From contig JBLINP010000280.1 of NCBI GenBank assembly GCA_047639415.1, positions 1-6,311 on the forward strand: a stretch of 6,311 nt of DNA. The letters run 5' to 3'. The first letter of the stretch is position 1; every line of letters starts with the position of its first letter. Of this stretch, positions 1-6,278 are shown one piece after another. Below the pieces are notes generated by a model. It was given only the letters and a program-made list of their open reading frames with translations, was not told the DNA's origin and did not search any database. This stretch comes from OFTM34 sp047639415. GTDB lineage: Bacteria > Planctomycetota > UBA1135 > GCA-002686595. Position numbers and translations under genes: made by a program.

Positions 1-33
1 GCGTCCTCGACGACCTTACAAGGTCGTCTGCGG
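1..33. repeat. 33-base terminal direct repeat, left copy
   Basis: Bases 1-33 are identical, in the same orientation, to bases 6279-6311, which are the last bases of the window. The unit contains a perfect inverted repeat: GACGACCTT at 9-17, a two-base spacer AC, and AAGGTCGTC at 20-28. It could fold as a 9-bp stem or act as a palindromic protein-binding site. Exact identity ending precisely at both window edges is what a linearised circular sequence or an assembler overlap produces. It is therefore not necessarily two copies in the genome. Confidence 0.95.
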
Positions 34-38
34 GGGCA

Positions 39-67
39 AGTATCTGCAAAGTGCCAGCAGGAACCAA
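39..67. repeat. Inverted repeat arm B, left copy (29 bases, perfect)
   Basis: This segment begins agtatctgcaaag and ends agcaggaaccaa. It is the exact reverse complement of 6249-6277. Perfect identity over 29 bases is far beyond chance, and it contrasts with the unrelated sequences on either side (68-88 against 6208-6248). That pattern suggests the arm itself is under constraint or was copied recently. Confidence 0.93.
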
Positions 68-69
68 TT

Positions 70-86
70 CGAGGCGTTTTGCCTCG
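70..86. terminator. Hairpin CGAGGC-N5-GCCTCG downstream of the minus-strand gene
   Basis: A 6-bp GC-rich stem (70-75 with 81-86) encloses a five-base loop, GTTTT on the plus strand. It lies 35 bases beyond the stop codon of the minus-strand sulfatase-like gene and could terminate or stabilise its transcript. Read on the minus strand, the stem is followed by AATTGG and not by a U tract, so it is not a canonical rho-independent terminator. The equivalent slot in the right-hand arm holds a different hairpin, so the structure seems to be kept while the sequence is not. Confidence 0.35.
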
Positions 87-88
87 CG

Positions 89-111
89 GTTCATGAATAA
101 TCCGGGCTAGC
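89..111. repeat. Inverted repeat arm A, left copy (possible terminal inverted repeat)
   Basis: This 23-base arm starts gttcatgaataat and ends cgggctagc. It matches the reverse complement of 6185-6207 at 22 of 23 positions; the only difference is C at 102 against T. The palindrome CTAG at its outer edge (107-110) is also present at the outer edge of the right arm (6186-6189). CTAG may therefore be part of the repeat or a target-site duplication. The arm ends nine bases before the stop codon of the minus-strand gene. Confidence 0.88.
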
Positions 112-120
112 TCAGAGCGA

Positions 121-2385
121 TTACTGCTCTGTCGTGCCGGGCTCTTCCGAGGCTCCGCCAAACTCGTTGGCGATTCGGATGGCTTCGCTGTACTGCTGTT
201 GGAATTGCAGCACTTCTCTCGTGTCGCCACCTTCGCGTGCGAGATCGAGAGCACGCCCCATGAATTTGACGGCCAGATCGTACTGCCCGGCTGCGAGATA
301 GATGGTCGACATGCCATCTAGAATTTTGAGGCTGATCGGTATGCCACCATTGAGTGCACGACCGACTCCCTCCACTGCGGATTTCACATCCTTGACCGCA
401 TCATCATCGGTCGTGGCTAAAAAGTAAGCCAGCTCCATCTCAATCTCAGGTTGTGCCGGATTGATTTCAAGCGAAGCGCGGTAGGCGACAACGGCCTTCG
501 CCCAATCTCGGTGAGCGACGTAAGTGCGACCGAGATTGGCTTGGTAGATGGAGTTATCGGGGGCGAGTTCAACCGCTTTTTCGAAGTAGGGCAAGGACTC
601 CAGGTAGCCGTCATTGCGCGCGTAAACGCTACCGATCGTATTTTGAAGGTCCGCGGTCGTCTCGATGGTCGAAGCGACTTCCAGTGCTCGAACCGCTTGT
701 GTTTGCCGATCGATTTGAAGGAAGGCTTCGCCAAGAGCTAGTTGTCCGGTGACTTCGCGCGGGCGTGACCTCAATGCATCTCGCAAGGGGAAAATGGCGA
801 ACGAGCCCTGGCCCGTTTCGACTAACTGCAAACCCAATTGAAAACACGCGCTGCTCGAGAAGGGTTCGAGTCGTGCTTTGGCGGGTTTGCGTCGAGCTGG
901 ATAAATGGCGAGGAAGCTCTTCAAATGAGCGACCATCTTTTCAGAGCGTTCAACCGAGAAAGTGAGGATCTCGGCCATCATTCTCCAGTAGGCCGAAACT
1001 CTCAAAATTCCGTGCTCTTCATCGATTTTGTCGCATGCGCTGAGCACGCTATCGACGTCTTTGTTCGCGAGGAAAGAAGGGAAGGATGAGATCAGCTGAT
1101 GTTCATCCAAAAAGCCAATGGGGGCCTTTCCGCTCAGATTTTTCCCGATTTGAAGCGATTCTAGCTTTGTACGCAGCGCGGCCGCGCGTTCGCCTTCACT
1201 GGCCACGAGATTGACCGATTCCTCCGGGTCCTGTGCGATATTGTAAAGCTCAGGCTCGGTTGAATGGATGTACTTCCAGCCCGCTGCCTGCAAGCTGAAT
1301 TGCGCGCTGAACTCGTAGCGCGTGGGCAAAATCGATTCTGAATAGATCTCCCGATACAATTGAGGGCTGCTCGCCAGTGCTGGGAGATTGACACCTTTCA
1401 TGTCCGTGAAGGGCGTGCCGCTTGCTGTTAGGAAAGTGGGCGCAATGTCGATCAACGAAGCGGGTGATTCGATGCGCTGTGAACTTCCTCCACCTGGAAC
1501 GCGCATGATGAGCGGAATGCGTGTGGTGGCGTTGTGTACCAAGTATCCGTGGCCCGTTTCGCCGTGCTCACCAAACGCTTCGCCGTTGCCACTGGTGACG
1601 ACGATCATGCTGTTGTCGTAGCGACCAAGTTCGCGCAACTTCGCGAGCAACTGGCCGAGGGCTTCGTCAGCCGCATGTAACTGAGCGTCATAACCATCGG
1701 CGAAAGAACCGTCGGCGGGAGCGGTGCGCGGCGCACGCGTCTCGCTCAAATTGACGAGCATGAAAACGGGTTGATTGGGTTCGGTCTCACTCAACCATTC
1801 GCCAGCCAATCGCACGACTTCTGAACCACTGCGTCGCGCCGGATCCAAACCGACCTGAACGGTTCGTTCCATTCCATCGTCGTACCGAGCGAAGCCGAGG
1901 TTCAGTCCGTACTTTAAATGCAATCCCAGTGAACCGACAAACGCGCCCGTCTGATAATTCTGGTGGGACAGACGAAGCGGCAAGGTCTTCCAACTCTGGT
2001 CGAGACTTGTCTCGTAGTCATCGCGAACGCCGTGCTCCTGAGGTAGCAAGCCCGTCAACATCGTTGCGTGGGCGGGGAGCGCCATCGGCATAACCGTGAA
2101 CGCTTGCTCGAACAACATGCCTTCGGCCGCTAAGGCTGCCAGGTTGGGCGTGGTTGCCTGCTCGTATCCGTAGGCAGAGGTCCGATCCGGCCGACAGGAG
2201 TCGATCGTGATCAGGATCAAATTCGGTCGATCTGAACCGCCGCCAGCCTCGGTTGATTCCCCGTTTTGAGGAGCGTCGGCCTCATCCGGCTGCGTGCTCT
2301 CGCCGCACGCAACGGAGAAAACGCCGAGTGCCAGGACGAATAGACTAGAGATTGACGAAGTGAGAAGGGTCGGGGATGAGTTCAC
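121..2385 (-). CDS. Sulfatase-fold/TPR lipoprotein, probable pseudoenzyme
   Basis: The product has 754 residues. The GTG start at 2385 is forced by an in-frame TGA two codons upstream; no Shine-Dalgarno sequence is visible. A hydrophobic stretch (12-26) ends at Cys27, suggesting a lipoprotein, but the lipobox is SVAC with Ser at -3 and the N-region has no Lys or Arg. A low-complexity linker (28-52) follows. Residues 54-413 have the alkaline-phosphatase/sulfatase fold: ILITIDSCRPD (57-67), TTPNLAALAAEG (78-89), LPAHATMLTG (103-112), EHGETGHG (273-280) and a C-terminal ELYNIAQDPEESVNL (379-393). The nucleophile position (C or T in active relatives) is Ala102. The usual DHG metal site is Gly266-Asn267, and the DPHxPY motif reads ETRAPR (215-220). 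Residues about 510-720 contain several TPR-like repeats, clearest at 578-645 and 687-718. It is probably a cell-envelope scaffold or binding protein. The fold is confident; loss of catalysis is inferred from motifs. Confidence 0.88.
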   Translation of the reverse strand: MNSSPTLLTSSISSLFVLALGVFSVACGESTQPDEADAPQNGESTEAGGGSDRPNLILITIDSCRPDRTSAYGYEQATTPNLAALAAEGMLFEQAFTVMPMALPAHATMLTGLLPQEHGVRDDYETSLDQSWKTLPLRLSHQNYQTGAFVGSLGLHLKYGLNLGFARYDDGMERTVQVGLDPARRSGSEVVRLAGEWLSETEPNQPVFMLVNLSETRAPRTAPADGSFADGYDAQLHAADEALGQLLAKLRELGRYDNSMIVVTSGNGEAFGEHGETGHGYLVHNATTRIPLIMRVPGGGSSQRIESPASLIDIAPTFLTASGTPFTDMKGVNLPALASSPQLYREIYSESILPTRYEFSAQFSLQAAGWKYIHSTEPELYNIAQDPEESVNLVASEGERAAALRTKLESLQIGKNLSGKAPIGFLDEHQLISSFPSFLANKDVDSVLSACDKIDEEHGILRVSAYWRMMAEILTFSVERSEKMVAHLKSFLAIYPARRKPAKARLEPFSSSACFQLGLQLVETGQGSFAIFPLRDALRSRPREVTGQLALGEAFLQIDRQTQAVRALEVASTIETTADLQNTIGSVYARNDGYLESLPYFEKAVELAPDNSIYQANLGRTYVAHRDWAKAVVAYRASLEINPAQPEIEMELAYFLATTDDDAVKDVKSAVEGVGRALNGGIPISLKILDGMSTIYLAAGQYDLAVKFMGRALDLAREGGDTREVLQFQQQYSEAIRIANEFGGASEEPGTTEQ

Positions 2386-2586
2386 GGCTGGTCATGGAAT
2401 GGGGATTGGGAGCGCCAAAGCATACTCGGCTCCTACGAACCTCGAACGCGCCACGCGAGAATATCATCGACCAAGTAGGCCTGCCGCGTGGAGTCGATCC
2501 CCCGAGGTCGATAGTCTTGGGGCTGACGGTGCGAGTTCGCCCCGAAAAAACCATCGCTGCCTCCCCCCCCAACCCACGAGTTCACC
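2386..2586. promoter_or_regulatory. Divergent intergenic region between the sulfatase-like gene and tldD
   Basis: This 201-base gap must hold the promoters for both directions. The best minus-strand candidate is a -10-like TATGCT at 2424-2419. It has a weak TTCGAG 16 bases upstream (2446-2441) and would give a leader of roughly 25-30 bases; only the -10 part resembles consensus. No convincing plus-strand -35/-10 pair was found. An A6 run (2545-2550) and a C8 run (2563-2570) lie just upstream of the TTG start of tldD. No riboswitch-like structure or operator palindrome was recognised. Confidence 0.3.
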
Positions 2587-3999
2587 TTGAAAGACAATCA
2601 CGATCCTACGGACCTGCTATGTGAGGTGCTGACGGAGCTCGGCGACGAGTTCGTCGAAATGCGCTATCACCGGAAACGGACGCGGTCGATTTCCGTCGAG
2701 AAGGGGCGGGTTGATCAAGCCAAAATAAGTGAGCACACCGGCGTCGGAGTGCGGGTTTTGGCACAGGGTACGTGGGGGTTCGCGAGTACTGACCGGTTTG
2801 AAAAAGGGGCGGTTCAGCTGGCTGTTGCGGCGGCGCGCAAGGCGGCGATTGCCTCGGCGAAAGCGCGGAAGGAAAAGACCGCGCCACTGCCGGCTGTGAA
2901 CCTGGCTCGCGGGATGTTTGAGTTGCCTGGAACTGGCGAACTCATTGCTCGTCCGCTCGAAGAGAGTTTGGAGATGGTGCTGCGCTTGGAAGAGCAGGCG
3001 CGCAAAGCTTCGACATCCATTCAAAGTGCGGGTTGCGGCTACACGGAGGTCTTTGAAGAAAAGGGCATCGTGACTTCGGATGGCGCCAAGGCTTGGACGC
3101 GTTTGGTGCGACCCGAATTCCGAATCAGCGCAGTTGCACAAAAGGATGGAGAGATTCAGCGAGGTTCCGAAGCGGTCGGAGCGACCGGCGGATGGAATTG
3201 CCTGTTTCGAAATGCAAGTGCCGAAGCGTTGGCGGATAAAGCTGCGAAGAGCGCAGTCGATTTACTCTCCGCTAAGTATCCGGAAGGCGGACGCAAGCGC
3301 GTGTTGCTCTCGCCGAGTTTGGTTGGGCTGCTGACTCACGAAGCTGTCGGTCACACCGTCGAAGCCGATTTCGTCATGTCCGGTTCGGTTGCAGCCGGCA
3401 AGTTGGGTACGCGCGTTGCGTCGGACTTGGTGACGTTGTGCGATTCGGGTGGATCCGAATTTTACGAGGGCGCCGGCGGAACGATCATGGTCGATGACGA
3501 AGGCGTGCCGAGTCAAAACACCGAGATCATCAAGGACGGCATTCTCACCAGCTACTTGCACGATCGCGAGTCTGCGGCGCATTTCGAAGTCGAGCCGACG
3601 GGCAACGCGCGTGCGTGGGAATTCGATAACGAGCCACTGATTCGCATGCGCAATACATACATCGCGCCGGGGGAATCGACTCTCGAAGAGATGATCGCGA
3701 ACACGAAGGATGGGCTCTTGTTGGATGGAGCAGCGAACGGTCAGGCCGATGCAAACGGCGAGTTCATGTTTGGAACGCGCGAGGCTTACCACATCGTGGA
3801 CGGCAAGCGCGGACCGCTGATGCGTGGCGTGAATATCTCTGGCGTGGCGTTCGACGTGCTTAAAACCGTGGATATGGTCGGCCAGGACTTCGTGTGGGAC
3901 CTCGGTTCGGGGCATTGCGGCAAAGGCCAGCCCGCGCGAGTGGATGCCGGTGGACCTTGGCTTGGTTGCGAAGTGATCGTGGGGGGGCGGAACTCATGA
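2587..3999 (+). CDS. tldD: TldD family metalloprotease subunit
   Basis: The product has 470 residues, close to E. coli TldD (481). TldD is the zinc-dependent catalytic half of the TldD-TldE heterodimer, which cleaves unfolded peptides in the cytoplasm. It is known for the final processing of microcin B17 and for degrading the CcdA antitoxin. The metal-binding motif HEAVGH is at 251-256, followed by EADF; the probable third ligand is Cys444 in the conserved CGKGQ (444-448). Other family landmarks are GVGVRVL (52-58), DDEGVPSQ (303-310) and a C-terminal VIVGG (463-467). The start is TTG at 2587. The frame is open back to a TGA at 2524-2526 but contains no ATG or GTG upstream. The next internal choice, GTG at 2626, would shorten the N-terminal helix. 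No clear ribosome binding site is seen. It is the first gene of a three-gene operon and overlaps tldE by four bases. Confidence 0.95.
   Translation: MKDNHDPTDLLCEVLTELGDEFVEMRYHRKRTRSISVEKGRVDQAKISEHTGVGVRVLAQGTWGFASTDRFEKGAVQLAVAAARKAAIASAKARKEKTAPLPAVNLARGMFELPGTGELIARPLEESLEMVLRLEEQARKASTSIQSAGCGYTEVFEEKGIVTSDGAKAWTRLVRPEFRISAVAQKDGEIQRGSEAVGATGGWNCLFRNASAEALADKAAKSAVDLLSAKYPEGGRKRVLLSPSLVGLLTHEAVGHTVEADFVMSGSVAAGKLGTRVASDLVTLCDSGGSEFYEGAGGTIMVDDEGVPSQNTEIIKDGILTSYLHDRESAAHFEVEPTGNARAWEFDNEPLIRMRNTYIAPGESTLEEMIANTKDGLLLDGAANGQADANGEFMFGTREAYHIVDGKRGPLMRGVNISGVAFDVLKTVDMVGQDFVWDLGSGHCGKGQPARVDAGGPWLGCEVIVGGRNS
3981..3987 (+). promoter_or_regulatory. G7 tract: SD-like signal and possible -1 slippery heptamer
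   Basis: Seven G residues lie eight bases upstream of the tldE ATG (3996), where they could serve as a purine-rich ribosome binding site. In the tldD frame the tract reads G GGG GGG, exactly the X XXY YYZ register needed for -1 slippage. The tldE frame is open upstream of its ATG, so slippage would read through Ala-Glu-Leu into TldE. No strong stimulatory stem-loop was seen just downstream. The two Gly codons also encode a conserved C-terminal Gly-Gly of TldD, so the tract may be incidental. Confidence 0.35.
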
Positions 4000-5396
4000 G
4001 CTCTCAAAAATTGGAAGCGCCGCCCTTTGATCCGGCCCAGGAAGAAGCTCGTTTGCTTGAGCGTTGCGAGCAGTTGGTCGACTTGGCCGTTGCGAATGGA
4101 GCCGATGAAGCCGAGGCCTTTGGCAGCTTTTCGCAGGCCTCGTGCATCAGCTTCGAAAAGGGCGACTTGAAGATGGCGCAGGCTGACGACGGAACTTCGA
4201 TCGGTTTGCGGGTCTTCAAAGATGGCAAGCAGGGCTTCACCTCGACGAATCAAACGGAAGCCAATTCGCTTGAAGAGACCGCCCAGAACGCCTGCATGTT
4301 GGCCGGCTTCTCGGTTGCGGATGAGATGAACAAGCTGCCTGCCGCTCGTCCATTGCGGAAGGATACGGGTTCTCTCGTACAGCCCGCAGTTGGGGAATTC
4401 GGCCTCGAGGACGTGATTGAGTGCGGAACCGAGTTCGTCGAGCGCGTCATCGCGCGCGACGATCGCATCGCGATCGATAAGGCGGACGCTACAGCTTCGC
4501 GCATCTCAGTTGCCGTGCATTCAACGCAAGGCGTTCACCTCGCCGAATCGGACGCGTCGGTTGGTCTGTCAATTTTTGGAATGGCAATCGATGGCGACGA
4601 CGTCGGCGGCTTTGATTACTGGGGTGGCAACGTGCGCGACCTTTCGCGCTTACCGGCGCTGGCCGACGAAACGGTTACGCGCTTCTCAGACGCGGTCATC
4701 GGAAACTTGAATGCCGGACCAGCCGAGACCTATACCGGCCCCGTCCTGTTCTCACCCGCGGCCTTTCTATCCTGTTTCATCTCGCCAATCATCTCCGCTT
4801 CGAGCGCCATTGCAGTTCAACGCGGACGCAGTGCGCTGGCAGGGAAAATCGGTGAATTGATTTCGAATGTTCCGCTATCTATCGTCGATGATCCGACAGA
4901 TTTGCTGCTTGCTGGAGCTGGCCGATTCGATCGAGAAGGCCAACCCACCAACTGCTTTTCAATCGTCGAAGCCGGAGAGCTACGCGCCTACATCTACAAC
5001 GCCTACGCGGCGCGCGTCGACGGATGCGAATCGACGGGCCATGGAGCTGGTGGAGCGCGTTCAGTCCCTGGCCTAAGCACGCACGCCATCAAAGTCGGCC
5101 CCGGTTCGCTCGGAGATTCGAAGGCCATGCTAGCCGCTCTGGACAAGGGCTTGTTCGTTCAACGCTTCTCCGGAACGGTGGATCCCGCCTCGGGCGATTT
5201 CTCCGGAGTGGCCAAAAGCGCGCGTTGGGTCGAGAACGGACAAGTCGTGCGTTCGCTCAAAGAAACTCTGATCTCGGGCAACGCCTTCGAGTTGCTGCAG
5301 CAAGTAGTGGGCTTGTCCTCAACCACCGAGGCCATCTTTGGCAGCGCTCAAGTTCCCTTTGCACTTCTCGACGGAGTCTCCGTCACGGCGGGTTGA
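3996..5396 (+). CDS. tldE: TldE/PmbA family subunit of the TldD-TldE peptidase
   Basis: The product has 466 residues, close to E. coli PmbA/TldE (about 450). TldE is the partner of TldD that shares its fold but lacks the zinc site, and it helps form the substrate chamber of the heterodimer. Consistent with this, no HExxxH motif is present; the corresponding region reads FLSCFISPIISASSA (257-271). Family landmarks include GLRVFKDGKQGF (70-81), GRFDREGQPT (309-318) and SGTVDPASGDFSG (392-404). A late IENG-like WVENGQVV (411-418) and ISGNAFELL (426-434) follow. The frame is open for 34 codons before 3996, but ATG3996 is preferred. It overlaps the tldD stop as ATGA, follows a G-rich tract, and places MSSQK at the expected N-terminus. 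Translational coupling to tldD would suit a 1:1 complex. Confidence 0.95.
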   Translation: MSSQKLEAPPFDPAQEEARLLERCEQLVDLAVANGADEAEAFGSFSQASCISFEKGDLKMAQADDGTSIGLRVFKDGKQGFTSTNQTEANSLEETAQNACMLAGFSVADEMNKLPAARPLRKDTGSLVQPAVGEFGLEDVIECGTEFVERVIARDDRIAIDKADATASRISVAVHSTQGVHLAESDASVGLSIFGMAIDGDDVGGFDYWGGNVRDLSRLPALADETVTRFSDAVIGNLNAGPAETYTGPVLFSPAAFLSCFISPIISASSAIAVQRGRSALAGKIGELISNVPLSIVDDPTDLLLAGAGRFDREGQPTNCFSIVEAGELRAYIYNAYAARVDGCESTGHGAGGARSVPGLSTHAIKVGPGSLGDSKAMLAALDKGLFVQRFSGTVDPASGDFSGVAKSARWVENGQVVRSLKETLISGNAFELLQQVVGLSSTTEAIFGSAQVPFALLDGVSVTAG

Positions 5397-5403
5397 TCGC
5401 ACT

Positions 5404-6189
5404 ATGCCCAGCGCATTTCAAGAATTGGATTGGTACGAGTCTCCGCTTTACTACGACATCATTTTTGAGGAGGACACCGATCGCGAAGGTGCCTTTCTAG
5501 AGATGGCGCTCGCGCGCTACGGTTTCGCGAAGGGCAAGCGCGTGCTCGAACCTGCTTGCGGTAGTGGACGTTTGCTAGGAGAGATGGCACGGCGCGGATA
5601 CGACGTCACCGGCTTTGATCTCAGTCCGGAAATGCTCGAGTTCGCGAAGGAGCGATTGGATGAGCAGGGTTTTGAAGCCGACTTATTCGAGAAGCGCATG
5701 GAGTCGTTCAAGTTGCGTGGGCGTTTCGATCTCGCGCACTGCTTGGTGAGCACCTTCAAGTACTTGCTGACCGAGGAGGACGCGCGCGGACATCTTGAGT
5801 GCGTTGCGAAGGCCTTGGTTCCCGGCGGAATTTACGTGCTCGGGATGCACCTCAGCGATTACGAAGACACGCATCGCAGCCGCGAGCGTTGGGTCGCCAC
5901 TCGTGATGAAACGAATGTGGTGTGCAATATCCAGGGCTGGCCAGCCGATCGCAAGGCGCGCACGGAGCGCGTGCGCTCACGCATGGTCGTCAAGGAACAT
6001 GGAGTCGAGAAGCGGATGGAAACCAATTGGACCTTCCGCACCTACGATGCGCGTCAGTTGAAGTCGTTGTTGCGTTCCGTTCCGGAATTCGAGCACGTCG
6101 CGACCTACGACTTCTGTTACGAACTCGACGGCGAGCGCACACTTTCAGACGCTCAACTCGACTGCGTGCTCCTGCTTCGCAAGCGCTAG
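5404..6189 (+). CDS. Class I SAM-dependent methyltransferase, substrate unknown
   Basis: The product has 261 residues with a Rossmann-type methyltransferase core. Motif I is VLEPACGSGRLLGEMA (47-62), followed by YDVTGFDLSPEML (66-78), whose Asp72 should bind the SAM ribose. Asp109 in FDLAHC (108-113) lies at the motif IV position. VAKALVPGGIYVLGMH (134-149) is the usual post-core strand. The C-terminal half (about 150-261) is rich in Arg and Glu and gives no clue to substrate. The frame extends back to 5338 inside tldE. The ATG at 5404 is preferred because it lies seven bases after the tldE stop and starts just before the conserved W-Y-Y-D segment (10-18). No ribosome binding site is obvious, so coupling to tldE is likely. 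Its TAG stop lies within inverted-repeat arm A. It could methylate a peptide or a small molecule; the neighbours alone do not decide. Confidence 0.9.
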   Translation: MPSAFQELDWYESPLYYDIIFEEDTDREGAFLEMALARYGFAKGKRVLEPACGSGRLLGEMARRGYDVTGFDLSPEMLEFAKERLDEQGFEADLFEKRMESFKLRGRFDLAHCLVSTFKYLLTEEDARGHLECVAKALVPGGIYVLGMHLSDYEDTHRSRERWVATRDETNVVCNIQGWPADRKARTERVRSRMVVKEHGVEKRMETNWTFRTYDARQLKSLLRSVPEFEHVATYDFCYELDGERTLSDAQLDCVLLLRKR

Positions 6190-6207
6190 CCCGAATTATT
6201 CATGAAC
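6185..6207. repeat. Inverted repeat arm A, right copy
   Basis: This arm starts gctagcccgaattattcatg and is the inverted copy of 89-111 with one mismatch. Its first bases contain the TAG stop codon of the methyltransferase (6187-6189) inside the palindrome CTAG (6186-6189). The gene end and the element edge therefore coincide. Confidence 0.88.
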
Positions 6208-6229
6208 ACGCGGACCAAACACCACGAAC

Positions 6230-6246
6230 GACCGGCACTGCCGGTC
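6230..6246. terminator. Hairpin GACCGGC-N3-GCCGGTC downstream of the methyltransferase gene
   Basis: A perfect 7-bp GC-rich stem (6230-6236 with 6240-6246) with a three-base loop lies 40 bases after the methyltransferase stop codon. It is followed by TATTGG and lacks a U tract, so intrinsic termination is possible but not typical. It occupies the same slot between arms A and B as the unrelated hairpin at 70-86. Confidence 0.4.
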
Positions 6247-6248
6247 TA

Positions 6249-6277
6249 TTGGTTCCTGCTGGCACTTTGCAGATACT
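6249..6277. repeat. Inverted repeat arm B, right copy (29 bases, perfect)
   Basis: This segment begins ttggttcctgctgg and ends tgcagatact. It is the exact reverse complement of 39-67. It is separated from the palindromic terminal repeat by one base. On the left, five bases (34-38) separate that repeat from arm B. Confidence 0.93.
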
Positions 6278-6278
6278 G

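Larger units (their letters stand above)
1..111. mobile_element. Half of a MITE-like/BIME-like inverted-repeat element (left end)
   Basis: Reading inward from the left edge, this stretch holds a palindromic hairpin (9-28), arm B (39-67), a second hairpin (70-86) and arm A (89-111). It ends at CTAG (107-110), ten bases beyond the stop codon of the minus-strand gene. Arms A and B recur inverted at the right end of the window in the mirror order, so the two halves form one nested palindrome when the ends are joined. There is no coding capacity. The layout (terminal inverted repeats, subterminal inverted repeats, short length, intergenic position) resembles a MITE or a palindromic dispersed repeat. 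The mobile-element label is an inference, because no transposase or second full copy is present to prove it. Confidence 0.5.

Noticed and set aside
2345..2572. Minus-strand ORF of 75 residues running into the start of the sulfatase-like gene.
   Set aside because: It overlaps the coding start in another frame, shows no recognisable domain, and its later ATG (2395) would give only 16 codons. It is best treated as non-coding.
2376..2624. Small plus-strand ORF (about 76-82 residues) in the gap before tldD, considered as a possible peptide substrate gene.
   Set aside because: It overlaps the tldD start and the start of the minus-strand gene, has no ribosome binding site or Cys/Ser/Thr-rich core, and is rich in Arg and Pro as expected for a chance frame in GC-rich DNA.
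3262..3915. Long minus-strand ORF (217 residues) antisense to tldD.
   Set aside because: It lies wholly inside the well-supported tldD frame, has His/Arg-rich low-quality composition and no recognisable motif. It is a shadow frame.
5024..5500. Plus-strand 158-residue ORF spanning the tldE/methyltransferase junction.
   Set aside because: It conflicts with two strongly supported genes, and its Arg/Ser-rich composition is typical of an out-of-frame reading.
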